Shown piece by piece: positions 26,730-36,192 of a stretch of DNA of 64,000 bases. The stretch lies in contig NZ_CP016809.1 of NCBI RefSeq assembly GCF_002741055.1, positions 3,066,001-3,130,000 of the forward strand, read 5' to 3'. Each line of letters starts with the position of its first letter. Position 1 is the first letter of the stretch. A program made the translations under genes and the position numbers. This stretch comes from Paenibacillus ihbetae (lineage in GTDB: Bacteria; Bacillota; Bacilli; Paenibacillales; Paenibacillaceae). The notes under the pieces are model-generated. The model worked only from the letters and a program-made list of their open reading frames with translations, did not search any database and was not told where the DNA came from.

Positions 26730-28274
26730 TCACATCCTCGAATACCATTCCTCAACCCGCTTGGTGACTTCTTCCCCTCCGGACGTATACCAACGATCCA
26801 CGAATTCATCGAACTTCTCCAGCGGCCACTCGCCGATGACAATCTTGGTCAAGTATTCCTGGAACAGCTTATGGGATTGAATATCGGGATATCCCTCGTA
26901 CACGGTGCTCGGCAGCCCGTCGCCGGCAATCCGCTTGGCGTCCGCGGTGCTTACCTCGAAAATGTCCTTCACCATCTGCTGCATGTCTTCCGGGATCGTC
27001 TCCTGAATCCGGATGTTCATGTCCTCCTCGGTCGTCAGGTTGCGCATGCCGAGGGCGAGCGGCCGGCTGTCCTCTGGAGGGAGCAGCACTTTCTTGCCGT
27101 CCACGACTTCATGCTGCAGTCCCTCGATGCCGAACCGGATAAACTCGTCGTTGGAACGGTCATAGAAGAAATCCAGCAGCTTCAGGGCTGCAGGCGCGTT
27201 GGCTTCGGCTTTAGTCGGAATGATCCATTCGGGCTCGCCCATGCTTTTTTGCGTGACATATCCCTCATAGCCCTCCGCTTTCGGAAGCGGCATGCCGACG
27301 ACATACGCATCCGGGGCTTTCTGCTGAATCGCCGTAAAGCGGTCGCGCAGGTTCGCCGGAAGATGGTACCAGCTGCCGACGAGGTTGTTGTTAATTTTGG
27401 CAGTCCATACATCGCCCTTGTTCAGGAACGTTTCGTTATCAAGCAGCTTCTCGGCATACAGCTCGCGGATGAACCCGATCGCCGCCTTCATGTTGTCCGT
27501 GACGCCGGCATACTGGATCTTCCCGTCATACACATCCCACTCCGGATTTCCCTCCCACATCGCTACGCCGTACATCGCGAACAAATGGTCCATCCATTTG
27601 CCGAATTCCCGGCCAGACGTCGGCAGCTCATCCTTTACGCCGTTGCCGTTCGGGTCCTGTTCCAGGAACGCGGCCAGCACCTGCTTGTATTCCTCCGTGG
27701 TGGTCGGCATCGGCAAGCCGACCTTGTCGAGCCAATCCTGGCGGATCATCGGTGCACGCTCAGGCACGAGAAACACCTTCGGCACATAGTAGATTTTTCC
27801 GTCCGGCGAAGCCGATCGTACGACATCCCACGCCTCCTGCGGAATGTTCTTCCACACGTTCGGCGCATACTGCGGCAGCAGATCGTCCAGCGCAAGCGCG
27901 CCGCCTTGCCGGATCAACGTCTGCTCGATGCCGCCAATCGGCCTTAAAATATCCGGAAGATCATCGGAGGCGATCATCAGATTTAAAAATTCCGTCGGCT
28001 CCGAGCCCGGCGGGGTCGTGACCAGCTCATATTGGACCCCGGTGCGCTCGGCCACGTACTGGACATGCGGATTGTCCGGGCCCGGAATCGTGCCTACTCC
28101 CATGTGGCTTTTGAACACCTTGACCTTCGTAACGTCGCTTCCCCCTTCGCTGCCCTGGCCGCCTGCTTCGGTTCCGGAGCCTCCCGGGCTGCCGCAGCCT
28201 GCCAGCAGTCCTGCCGCCAGCAAGACCGCGAGCGCCGGCTTCCCGAACCATTTGCGGAAATACCATTTCGCCAT
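26730..28274 (-). CDS. Extracellular sugar-binding lipoprotein of an LplA/YtcQ-type ABC importer
   Basis: The protein carries a lipoprotein signal (KPALAVLLAAGLLAGC) with the lipobox Cys at about residue 27, then a Gly/Ser-rich tether. The mature part is a periplasmic-type binding protein of about 490 residues. DFFYDRSNDEFIRFGIEG and ILRPIGGIEQTLIRQGGALALDDLLPQYAPN are typical of the LplA group that captures complex plant oligosaccharides. Two permease genes lie immediately upstream on the same strand, and no ATPase gene is present; in Firmicutes a shared MsmX-type ATPase usually serves such systems. Confidence 0.92.
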   Translation of the reverse strand: MAKWYFRKWFGKPALAVLLAAGLLAGCGSPGGSGTEAGGQGSEGGSDVTKVKVFKSHMGVGTIPGPDNPHVQYVAERTGVQYELVTTPPGSEPTEFLNLMIASDDLPDILRPIGGIEQTLIRQGGALALDDLLPQYAPNVWKNIPQEAWDVVRSASPDGKIYYVPKVFLVPERAPMIRQDWLDKVGLPMPTTTEEYKQVLAAFLEQDPNGNGVKDELPTSGREFGKWMDHLFAMYGVAMWEGNPEWDVYDGKIQYAGVTDNMKAAIGFIRELYAEKLLDNETFLNKGDVWTAKINNNLVGSWYHLPANLRDRFTAIQQKAPDAYVVGMPLPKAEGYEGYVTQKSMGEPEWIIPTKAEANAPAALKLLDFFYDRSNDEFIRFGIEGLQHEVVDGKKVLLPPEDSRPLALGMRNLTTEEDMNIRIQETIPEDMQQMVKDIFEVSTADAKRIAGDGLPSTVYEGYPDIQSHKLFQEYLTKIVIGEWPLEKFDEFVDRWYTSGGEEVTKRVEEWYSRM

Positions 28275-28352
28275 GTGTAAATCCTCCCCTTTTGAATGGT
28301 TGTTATATCAAACCGGTCCTAGAACCGATTTCATATCGAAGGTCTGCCCGGC

Positions 28353-29222
28353 CTATTCCTTTAGCGAGCCGAGCATCGAGCCTTTGACGAAATATTTTTG
28401 CAGATACGGATACACCAGAATGATCGGAATCGTCGCAAATAAGATTGTAGCCGCTTTCAAAGTTGTCGTGTTAAAATCGAAGTCGCCCAGAAACATATTG
28501 ACCGCGGCCAGCTCCTCCGGGGATTGCAGATACGCCCGAAGCTTCATCTGAAGCGGCCATTTCTCCGGATCGCGGATAAACAGCACGGCCCGGGAGAAGG
28601 TATTCCAGTAACCGACCGCGTAGAACAAGCTCACCGTCGCCACGACCGGCTTGGATAAGGGCAGGTAGATGCGGAACAGGATGCCGAAATCGCTGCACCC
28701 GTCTATTCTCGCCGAATCGTCCAATTCGCCGGGAATGCCCATGAAAAAGGTTCGAATGATGATCATATTGAATGTGCCGATCAGGCCCGGCAGGATCAGG
28801 GCCCACAACGAGTTCATCATGCCGAGCTCGCGAACGGTCAGGAAGAACGGGATCATCGGCGCGTTGAAAATCATTGTCAGCACGATGCCGAGCATGACCG
28901 GCTTGCGCAGCAGAAACTCGCGACGGGACAGCGGATAGGCCGTCATGACCGAGAACAGCATGCTGAGGAGCGTCCCGACGACCGTAATATATACGGTGAT
29001 GCCGAAGGATGTCCACAGGCCTTGATTTTTCAAAATATGCTCCCATGAAGCGGTCGTAAATTCCACAGGCAGCAGAAACACTTCCTTGGAATCGGCGGCA
29101 ACCGGTGAGCTGAACGATACGGCCAACAGCTGCACAAGCGGGAAGAGCATCGTCGCCGCGGCGGCGGTCAGAAATACATAATTCAACGTCTGAAACACTT
29201 TTTCTCCGAATGTCGCTTTCAT
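28353..29222 (-). CDS. Sugar ABC transporter permease (LplC/YtcP-like)
   Basis: This inner-membrane permease of about 289 residues has six predicted helices (for example FLTAAAATMLFPLVQLLAVSF and MLGIVLTMIFNAPMIPFF). The EAA loop that contacts the ATPase is visible as GIPGELDDSARIDGCSDFGILFRIYLPLSKP. Its ATG at 29222 shares a base with the TGA of the upstream permease, and AGGGG lies 8 bases before it, so the two are coupled. Confidence 0.93.
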   Translation of the reverse strand: MKATFGEKVFQTLNYVFLTAAAATMLFPLVQLLAVSFSSPVAADSKEVFLLPVEFTTASWEHILKNQGLWTSFGITVYITVVGTLLSMLFSVMTAYPLSRREFLLRKPVMLGIVLTMIFNAPMIPFFLTVRELGMMNSLWALILPGLIGTFNMIIIRTFFMGIPGELDDSARIDGCSDFGILFRIYLPLSKPVVATVSLFYAVGYWNTFSRAVLFIRDPEKWPLQMKLRAYLQSPEELAAVNMFLGDFDFNTTTLKAATILFATIPIILVYPYLQKYFVKGSMLGSLKE

Positions 29223-30190
29223 CACCACAACCCCTGATCCGTTTTTCTGGCCAACCGGTTAAAAATCCACAACAAGATAAACCCGATGACGGACTGGAAC
29301 AAGCCGATCGCCGTCGTCATGCTGTACTGACCTTGAAGCACGCCTGCACGGTAGACATACGTTTCGATGATATCCCCGACCGAATAGGTCATCGGCGTCA
29401 GCAAATTGAAGATCTGATCAAAGCCGAGCTCGAGGAAATTGCCGATCTGCAGCAGGAACAGCACCAAAATCGTCGGGAACATCGTGGGCAGCGTAATATG
29501 GATCGTTTGCTTCCATCGACCCGCCCCGTCCATGACGGCCGCTTCATATAAATTCGGATTGATGCCGGCGATAGCCGCCAAATAAATGATCGTGCCCCAG
29601 CCGACCTCTTTCCAGATCGACGACAGGACGACGATGGTCCGGAAATAACCTGCCTCCTGCATGAACAGGATCGGCTCGTAACCGAGCCAGCCGCGAACCG
29701 CGTTCACCACGCCTTGACTGGACAGCAGCTCGAATACGATCCCGCCCACAACGACCCATGACAGGAAGTGAGGGAGATAGAACAGGCTCTGGACCACCCG
29801 TTTGGCCAGCATCAGCCGGATTTCATTAAATAGCAGGGCCAGCAGAATCGGCGCCGGAAATCCGAAGAGCAGCTGGTATAAAGCGATCACGGCCGTATTG
29901 CGCAGAACATTGTAGAAATCCTGATAGGTGAAAATAAATCCGAAATTGTCCAGGCCGACCCAGGGGCTGCCCAAAATACCCTTGAAGATCTGATAGTCCT
30001 GAAAGGCGATGACGCTTCCCGCCAGCGGCACATACTTGAATATGATGTAGAACAGGATGCCGGGGAGAATCATGAGATACAGCATCCAGTGCTTGCGGAT
30101 ATTGGCGATGTACCGGTTGCGGGATATTCCGCTCGCCCTGAGGGGCAGCGGGGCGTCATCCTGTTTTAGTTCGGTTGACCGGGTTGCCAT
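29222..30190 (-). CDS. Sugar ABC transporter permease (LplB-like), first gene of the cluster
   Basis: This permease (322 residues) has helices such as MLYLMILPGILFYIIFKYVPLAG and an EAA loop at NPNLYEAAVMDGAGRWKQTIHITLPTM. The opening HWMLYLMILPGILFYIIF is a usual LplB start. ATG at 30190 is chosen because GGGAGG lies 10 bases upstream; the open frame extends further left with no sense. It is the first gene of the pectin cluster, so the operon promoter should lie in the adjoining region. Confidence 0.93.
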   Translation of the reverse strand: MATRSTELKQDDAPLPLRASGISRNRYIANIRKHWMLYLMILPGILFYIIFKYVPLAGSVIAFQDYQIFKGILGSPWVGLDNFGFIFTYQDFYNVLRNTAVIALYQLLFGFPAPILLALLFNEIRLMLAKRVVQSLFYLPHFLSWVVVGGIVFELLSSQGVVNAVRGWLGYEPILFMQEAGYFRTIVVLSSIWKEVGWGTIIYLAAIAGINPNLYEAAVMDGAGRWKQTIHITLPTMFPTILVLFLLQIGNFLELGFDQIFNLLTPMTYSVGDIIETYVYRAGVLQGQYSMTTAIGLFQSVIGFILLWIFNRLARKTDQGLW

Positions 30191-30442
30191 CGTGATTGAA
30201 CCTCCCTTCGCTTTTGAGCATGTCAATGTACCGCCAATCATAACGTCTGCCGTGCTGACCCACAACGGTTCAATCCGACACGCAATGAGCAGATCGTGTA
30301 ATTCCGCCATGGGCATCACTCCCGCGGCGAAAGGACAGGGGGAAATCAAGTTACGGGCATAGGGACGGCGGAAGCACCGAAAACAGGATTTGTTGATGCG
30401 GTGGAGGATGCGTTTGTTCTCGGCTCACTCCTATCTGATAGA
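30191..30442. other. Upstream region of the pectin cluster
   Basis: No gene is visible here. It should contain the operon promoter, but no -35/-10 pair stood out. Confidence 0.3.
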
Positions 30443-30979
30443 CTTGCCGGGAAGTGCAGCCCCGGCTCTCTTACTCTGACTCCCGAGGCAACCCCGATAA
30501 GGGCGCCGTACCGAGGGGGCCAACCCAACAAGAAAAAGCAAGCCTCCTCTGCCAGCCGTCAGGCTGAGATGGAGGTGGCTTGCTTTTTCAACTAAACGCG
30601 CCGGATAGCGCTGTTCCGGCTGCTTCTTGGGGCAACCGGTCAGCGAAGCCCCGGCTGCTTACGGGTTGCCGCCGGAGACGAAGCCCGGAAGGCTTAATCC
30701 CTGCGCGGTCGGGGGCGTAGCCCGAACGCTTGGCCTTGCGCGGACGGATGCGCAGCCTTGAGCGCCTGCCTTGAGCGGACGGAGGCGCAGCCTTGAACGC
30801 TTGGCCTTGAGGCGCAGCCCGGAGCGCCTACCAAGGCTGGCCCTCGAGTTGCTCCCGCTAGGGATGCCCTCGAGAGGGCCAGGCCCCTCCCCTAGCGGCC
30901 GACGCCGACAGCCGCTAGGCTAAGGTGGAGGAGGCCGATCGGGGCGATTCCAGTCGGGGGCGTGTAACCCCGACTGCCC
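30443..30979. repeat. Tandem structured repeat, copy A (537 bp)
   Basis: This is the first of two and a half head-to-tail copies. Shared landmarks are TTGCCGGG at the start, GAGGGGGCCAACCCAACAAG, a long hairpin (30533-30588) with AAAAAGCAAGCC..GGCTTGCTTTTT arms, CCGGATAGCG-N-TTCCGG, GGCAACC..GGTTGCC and GGCCCTCGAG..CTCGAGAGGGCC. Copy A carries about 60 extra bases from duplication of a GGACGGAGGCGCAGCCTTGA-like segment. Its hairpin has one mismatch relative to copy C. Confidence 0.9.
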
Positions 30980-31454
30980 CTTGCCGGGATGCGCAGCCCC
31001 GGCTCTTGCTCTGGCCCCCGAGGCACCCCCGGCAGGGAACTGTACCGAGGGGGGCCAACCCAACAAGAAAAAGCAAGCCTCCTCCGCCAGCCGTCAGGCT
31101 GAGATGGAGGAGACTTGCTTTTTCAACTAATACGCGGCCGGATAGCGTAGTTCCGGTTGCTTCCTTGGGGCAACCGGTTGGCGAAGCCCGGAAGCTTACG
31201 GGTTGCCGCCGGAGACGGAGCCCGGAAGGCTTATCCCTTGCGCGGTCGGGGGCGTAGCCCGAACGCTTGGCCTTGCGCGGACGGAGGCGCAGCCTTGAGC
31301 GCCTACCAAGGCTGGCCCTCGAGTTGCTCCCGCTAGGGATGCCCTCGAGAGGGCCAGGCCCCTCCCCAAGCGGCCGACGCCGACAGCCGACAGGCTAAGG
31401 TGGAGGAGGCCGATCGGGGCGATTCCAGTCGGGGTCGTTTAACCCCGACTGCCC
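30980..31454. repeat. Tandem structured repeat, copy B (475 bp)
   Basis: It carries the same landmarks as copy A in the same order, with the terminator-like hairpin at 31068-31123 and a hairpin AGTCGGGG..CCCCGACT at its 3' end. No open frame with coding character runs through the unit. Confidence 0.92.
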
Positions 31455-31666
31455 CTTGCCGGGATGCGCAGCCCCGGCTCTTGCTCTGGCCCCCGAGGCA
31501 GCCCCGGCAGGGGGGCCGAACCGAGGGGGCCAACCCAACAAGAAAAAGCAAGCCTCCTCCGCCAGCCGTCAGGCTGAGATGGAGGAGGCTTGCTTTTTCA
31601 ACTAAAACGCGGCCGGATAGCGCTGTTCCGGCTCCTTCTTTAATGCAACCGGTTGGCGAAGCCCCG
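31455..31666. repeat. Tandem structured repeat, copy C (partial, about 212 bp)
   Basis: Copy C matches the first 40 percent of the unit and stops just after GGTTGGCGAAGCCC. Its hairpin (31543-31598) is perfect, 18 bp, with T5 on both sides, so it can act as a terminator in either direction, including for the speB transcript. Confidence 0.9.
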
Positions 31667-31845
31667 CCAGCCTCACGACAACCAGAAGGCCCTGAGGGCG
31701 GTCCGCAAGGGAGCCCGAGAAGGGCCGAGCATGCGCACCAGCCCCGCTCCAATCCTGCCCCCTACCTAACTCCACGCCAACAAGTTCCGGGTGTCCAGAG
31801 GGCAGCGCCCTCGGGGCCCTCCCTGGCAGGGAGGGTTTGGGAGGG

Positions 31846-32712
31846 TCAAACGAACCCTAGCAGCATCTCGCGAATCAGCTTCGCCGCCACGATCTGCGTC
31901 TGCTCCGTCGGATCGTAAATCGGCGCCACTTCCACCAGATCGCAGCCGACGACGTTGACGTCGGATCTAGCGATCAGGTGCACGGCTTCCAGCAGCTCCT
32001 TCGAGGTAATGCCGCCGGCTTCCGCGGTACCGGTGCCCGGTGCGGCTGAAGGGTCAAGCACGTCGATGTCGATCGTCACGTATACCGGACGGTTGCCCAT
32101 AGACGGCAAAGCTTCCTTCAACGGAGCCGCCACTTCAAACGGATAGAAGTTAATGTTTTCGCGTCCGTATTGGAATTCCTCGCGCGAGCCGGAACGAATC
32201 CCGAACTGGTAAATGTTGCTGCCGCCCATCAGCTCGGCTGCTTTGCGAACCGGCGTCGAGTGGGATAACGGCTCGCCTTCGTACTGCTCACGCAGGTCGG
32301 CATGCGCATCGATATGAATCAGAATCAGGTCCGGATACTTCGCGTAAACCTTCTGAATGATCGGCCAGGACACGAGATGCTCCCCGCCGAGACCGATCGG
32401 GAATTTCCCGTCATCCAGCAGCTTGCCGACATAGTCGCCGATCACGTCAAGGCTGCGGGCGGCATTGCCGAACGGCAGCATCAGGTCGCCGGCATCGAAA
32501 TAGGTCATGTCCTCAATGCTTTTATCCAAATACGGGCTGTACTCTTCCAGGCCGACCGAAGCCTGACGGATACGGGCCGGGCCAAAGCGGGAGCCGGGAC
32601 GGTAGCTGACCGTAAAATCCATCGGCATGCCGTAAATGACTGCCTTGGATCCGGCGTAATCCTCGGAGCTCAAAATAAACACGTTGCCGGAGTAACCTTG
32701 ATCAAGTTTCAT
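31846..32712 (-). CDS. speB: Agmatinase (ureohydrolase family)
   Basis: Agmatinase splits agmatine into putrescine and urea with a di-manganese centre. Metal ligands are in GLGGEHLVS, HIDAHADLR and TIDIDVLDPSAAPGTGT, all in canonical order. The 288-residue length is typical. It follows speE by 17 bases, so putrescine is made beside the enzyme that uses it, as in Bacillus (speE-speB). Confidence 0.96.
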   Translation of the reverse strand: MKLDQGYSGNVFILSSEDYAGSKAVIYGMPMDFTVSYRPGSRFGPARIRQASVGLEEYSPYLDKSIEDMTYFDAGDLMLPFGNAARSLDVIGDYVGKLLDDGKFPIGLGGEHLVSWPIIQKVYAKYPDLILIHIDAHADLREQYEGEPLSHSTPVRKAAELMGGSNIYQFGIRSGSREEFQYGRENINFYPFEVAAPLKEALPSMGNRPVYVTIDIDVLDPSAAPGTGTAEAGGITSKELLEAVHLIARSDVNVVGCDLVEVAPIYDPTEQTQIVAAKLIREMLLGFV

Positions 32713-32729
32713 CAGTTGCCGCGGCCTCC

Positions 32730-33557
32730 TTATTTCACCAGATCTTCGACGAACTTAGGCAGCACGAACGCTGCCTTGTGAAGGCGTGGGGAATAGTATT
32801 TCGTATCCATCTCCGCGATTTGGGACTCGTCCACTTCAAGCGGATCATACGTCTTGCTGCCCATGGTGAAGGTCCACAAGCCGCTTGGATACGTCGGAAT
32901 GTTAGCACCGTACACGCGGACGATCGGGAAGATTTCCTTGACGTCCTTGCTGACCTTTTGGATCAGATCGGCTTTAAACCAAGGGTTGTCCGTCTGTGCC
33001 ACAAAAATGCCGTCATCCTTCAGCGCCTCATAGATGCCTTGATAGAAGCCGCGTTCAAACAATGGAGCAGCCGGGCCTACAGGCTCGGTGGAGTCCACCA
33101 TAATAACGTCATATTCATTCTTGTGCTCCAAAATATGCATATATCCATCATTCACCAGCACCTCGACCTTCGGATCGTCGAGCTTGCCGGCGATCTCAGG
33201 CAGGTACTGCTTCGAATATTCAATAACTTTGCCGTCGATTTCAACCAGAACGGCCTTCTCAACGCCAGGGTGCTTGATTACTTCGCGAATGACACCGCCG
33301 TCTCCGCCGCCGACGACCAGAACCTTCTTCGGATTTGGGTGGGTGTTTAGCGCAGGGTGAGCGACCATCTCATGATAGACGAATTCGTCCTTAATCGTAG
33401 TCATGACCATGCCGTCCAGGACGAGCATACGTCCAAATTCCTCGGTATCGATCATATCCAGCTGTTGAAACTCCGTCTTCTCATGCACAAACGTTTCCCG
33501 GATTTTCGCCGTGATGCCGAAAGTCGGGGTTTGCTTCTCCGTAAACCATAATTCCAT
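32730..33557 (-). CDS. speE: Spermidine synthase
   Basis: This enzyme transfers an aminopropyl group from decarboxylated SAM to putrescine. The protein (275 residues) shows the N-terminal beta hairpin domain, then a Rossmann domain with [31 protein letters not shown] and the substrate-side [11 protein letters not shown] and TDNPW. It is the first gene of the polyamine pair. Confidence 0.97.
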   Translation of the reverse strand: MELWFTEKQTPTFGITAKIRETFVHEKTEFQQLDMIDTEEFGRMLVLDGMVMTTIKDEFVYHEMVAHPALNTHPNPKKVLVVGGGDGGVIREVIKHPGVEKAVLVEIDGKVIEYSKQYLPEIAGKLDDPKVEVLVNDGYMHILEHKNEYDVIMVDSTEPVGPAAPLFERGFYQGIYEALKDDGIFVAQTDNPWFKADLIQKVSKDVKEIFPIVRVYGANIPTYPSGLWTFTMGSKTYDPLEVDESQIAEMDTKYYSPRLHKAAFVLPKFVEDLVK

Positions 33558-33663
33558 CGTCTCTACCTTCTTTCCGCTAGAATAATGTTCAGCCGTCCAG
33601 ATCCAAGCCGTAAAACTTTATTCGGGGCAGATGCCTTGAGCTTACAGTTTCACACTTTTTCTA

Positions 33664-33691
33664 TTGTACCAAACAAATTGTATTATATTAA
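33664..33691 (+). promoter_or_regulatory. Possible promoter for the penicillin-binding protein gene
   Basis: TTGTAC (33664-33669) and TATTAA (33686-33691) are 16 bases apart in the 326-base divergent gap between speE and the PBP gene. The same AT-rich stretch could also drive speE on the other strand. Nothing else was seen in the gap. Confidence 0.4.
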
Positions 33692-33883
33692 ATCAAGCCC
33701 AAAATGCAACCAAAACTTAGGACTCGCAAGGACAAGGCAGGTTCTGCCGCCCCGTCCATGAATATCCTGATCCTCCCCGCCCCATACTGTATAGAAAAGG
33801 TAATCATCAAGCGGCTTTGTCCGGCAGGTCCGCCCTTGATGGAGATCGCCGACTTACACCTGGAGAAGGAAGGAGCTTCACTC

Positions 33884-35953
33884 ATGCCGGGATCCAAAAA
33901 ACAACCGCAAAAGCGCAAACGTCGTTTCGTCCGGCTATCTGCATTTCTGTTCGCACTCCTTGGCTTATCGGTCATCGCCGGCGGCATTCTGCTCGCTTAT
34001 CTATTTATAACGCCGCTCCCTATAGCGGAAACGGACAGGTACTCCAGGCTGCTGGACAGCCAGGGCGAGCTGCTCGCCACGTTTTCGACGACCGGGCATA
34101 CCTCGGAGCAGGTTGCTTTAAGCGAAATCTCCCCTCTTCTGATCCAGGCCACCTTGGCGGTGGAGGACCGGAAGTTCTATGATCACCCCGGCTTTGACGT
34201 GAAAGGCATGGCACGGGCACTGCTCGTTAATCTGCGTCACATGGACCGCAAGCAGGGAGCCAGCACGCTGACCCAGCAGCTCGCGCGGAACCTGTACCTG
34301 TCCCATGAGAAGACATGGACCCGCAAGCTCAAGGAGGCCAAGTTTACGGCCCAGCTGGAGATGAAATATACGAAGGACCAAATTCTTGAAATGTATTTGA
34401 ATGAAATTTATTACGGTCACGGTGCTTACGGCATCGAATCGGCATCGCTGCTGTATTTCGGTAAATCCGCCAAAGACCTGAATTTGGCCGAGAGCGCCAT
34501 GCTGGCCGGCATTCCGAAGGGGCCTACCTATTATTCGCCCTATAACCATATGGATAATGCCCTCAAAAGACAGCGCATCGTCCTGAACGCCATGGCCGAA
34601 ACCGGCTTTATCACCCAGACCGAAGCGGACCGGGCCGCCACTTCCAAGCTGGCTATACTGCCCCAAGACCGCCAAGAGAACAAGGTCATTGCTTCGTACT
34701 TCCGGGATTATGTGCGAAGTCTGGTCACATCGCAGCTAAATATAACGGAGGAGCAGCTGGAGCAAGGCGGCCTGAACATCTACACGACGCTCGATCCGAG
34801 AGTTCAGCAGGCAGCCGAAGAAGCGGTTGCCAGCGGCATGGACAGCAAAAGCGAGCTGGAGACCGCCTTGGTGTCCATCGACCCGCGAAACGGGCATATC
34901 AAAGCGATGGTCGGCGGCAAAAATTACCGTGAAAACCAGTACAATCACGCCTTGGCCAAGACGAGACAGCCCGGCTCGTCCTTCAAGCCGATCATGTACT
35001 TAACGGCAATCAACTCCAAGGAAATGACGAGCACAACGGTATTCAACAGCCAGCCGACCCTGTTTCATTACGACAACAACCGCAAGACCTACCAGCCCAG
35101 CAATTTCGGGGGCAAATATTTGGGCGAAATTCCGATGCGCGAGGCCATCGCGGCGTCGGACAATATTTATGCTGTCAATACCATCATGCAGCTCGGTCCG
35201 GACAAGGTCGTCGACATGGCCAAAAAAATGGGCATCACGAGCCCGCTCGAGCCCGTTCCTTCGCTCGCGCTCGGGACCTCCCCCGTCAGCCCGCTGGAAA
35301 TGGCATCCGCTTATGCCGTCATGGCCAACAACGGCAAGCGGGTCGCTCCGGTGGCGGTGCTGCGCATTACAGATGCTGCCGGCCGGAGCGTTTACGAAGC
35401 TCCGGAGGATCCGGGCGAACAGGTCGTTGAGCCGGCAGCCGCGTATGTGATGACCCGCATGATGGAAGGCGTGTTCGAGAACGGCGGAACCGGCAACCGC
35501 GTGTCCTCCCTGATGAAGCGTCCGGTTGCCGGTAAAACCGGAACGACCGATACCGACGCATGGCTCGTCGGATACACCCCGGAGCTGGCCACCGCCGTGT
35601 GGGTCGGCTATGACAAGGGCCGGGAGATCAGCAAGGTGGACGGCCACCGGGCAGCGCCCATCTTTGCGAGTTTTACGGAGAAGGCGCTCGAGAACGTGCC
35701 GCCGAAAATTTTCCCCATTCCGGATCAGGTGGTCAGCGCCTACGTCGATCCGAAAAACGGCATGCTGGCCGGACCTGATTGCCCGGACAAGGTGTTGGAG
35801 GTATTCATGAAGGGAACGGAGCCGACGGAATACTGTGCCGAGCACGGCGATGGGGAGAAGCAGCCGACAAAGGAAGCAGACCAGACCAAAGCGGCCAAGA
35901 AGCAAGAAGAGCGCTCCTGGTGGAGGGACTTGAAGCGCTGGTGGGTGGAGTAA
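33884..35953 (+). CDS. Class A penicillin-binding protein (glycosyltransferase/transpeptidase)
   Basis: This bifunctional enzyme builds peptidoglycan. It has a cytosolic basic tail, one membrane anchor (LSAFLFALLGLSVIAGGILLAYLF), and a GT51 domain with AVEDRKFYDHPGFD (the catalytic Glu), GASTLTQQLARNLYLS and EMYLNEIYYGHGAYGIESA. The transpeptidase domain follows with SFKP (RQPGSSFKP), SDN (AASDNIY) and KTGTT. The C-terminal tail is charged (GEKQPTKEADQTKAAKKQEE). ATG at 33884 is chosen for the GGAAGGAG nine bases upstream; earlier in-frame starts are unlikely. Close to Bacillus PbpG in context, next to speE, but I leave the symbol open. Confidence 0.93.
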   Translation: MPGSKKQPQKRKRRFVRLSAFLFALLGLSVIAGGILLAYLFITPLPIAETDRYSRLLDSQGELLATFSTTGHTSEQVALSEISPLLIQATLAVEDRKFYDHPGFDVKGMARALLVNLRHMDRKQGASTLTQQLARNLYLSHEKTWTRKLKEAKFTAQLEMKYTKDQILEMYLNEIYYGHGAYGIESASLLYFGKSAKDLNLAESAMLAGIPKGPTYYSPYNHMDNALKRQRIVLNAMAETGFITQTEADRAATSKLAILPQDRQENKVIASYFRDYVRSLVTSQLNITEEQLEQGGLNIYTTLDPRVQQAAEEAVASGMDSKSELETALVSIDPRNGHIKAMVGGKNYRENQYNHALAKTRQPGSSFKPIMYLTAINSKEMTSTTVFNSQPTLFHYDNNRKTYQPSNFGGKYLGEIPMREAIAASDNIYAVNTIMQLGPDKVVDMAKKMGITSPLEPVPSLALGTSPVSPLEMASAYAVMANNGKRVAPVAVLRITDAAGRSVYEAPEDPGEQVVEPAAAYVMTRMMEGVFENGGTGNRVSSLMKRPVAGKTGTTDTDAWLVGYTPELATAVWVGYDKGREISKVDGHRAAPIFASFTEKALENVPPKIFPIPDQVVSAYVDPKNGMLAGPDCPDKVLEVFMKGTEPTEYCAEHGDGEKQPTKEADQTKAAKKQEERSWWRDLKRWWVE

Positions 35954-36114
35954 ACGAACGACATATCGAGCCGACCAACCCCTGATATGTCGCGCCGGGC
36001 AACGTTCGCCAGTAACCGAAGCGCCTAATCACAGGATGGATATTGCCCCAGCGTCGGATCTTCGTGCTTTAGCATCATCCATCACAATCCGAAATCAGAC
36101 AGATCGATAAATGA

Positions 36115-36145
36115 GCAAGGAGCAGGCGTGCGCCTGCTCCTTTGC
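36115..36145. terminator. Palindromic terminator between convergent genes
   Basis: AGGAGCAGGCG and CGCCTGCTCCT form a long GC-rich stem with a tiny loop between the PBP gene (plus) and the zinc-ribbon gene (minus). The T-run is short on both strands. Confidence 0.6.
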
Positions 36146-36192
36146 TGTGTTCCTATGTAATTGAGGCAGATCCCTATATACCTTCATACCTT

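Noticed and set aside
30443-31666. CRISPR array or insertion sequence
   Set aside because: Units are about 500 bp with no short repeat-spacer pattern, no transposase and no terminal inverted repeats.
30925-31918. Open frames of 110-172 codons through the tandem repeats
   Set aside because: They contain repeated low-complexity translations (for example CRDAQPRLLLWPP) that arise from the repeats themselves, with no ribosome sites.
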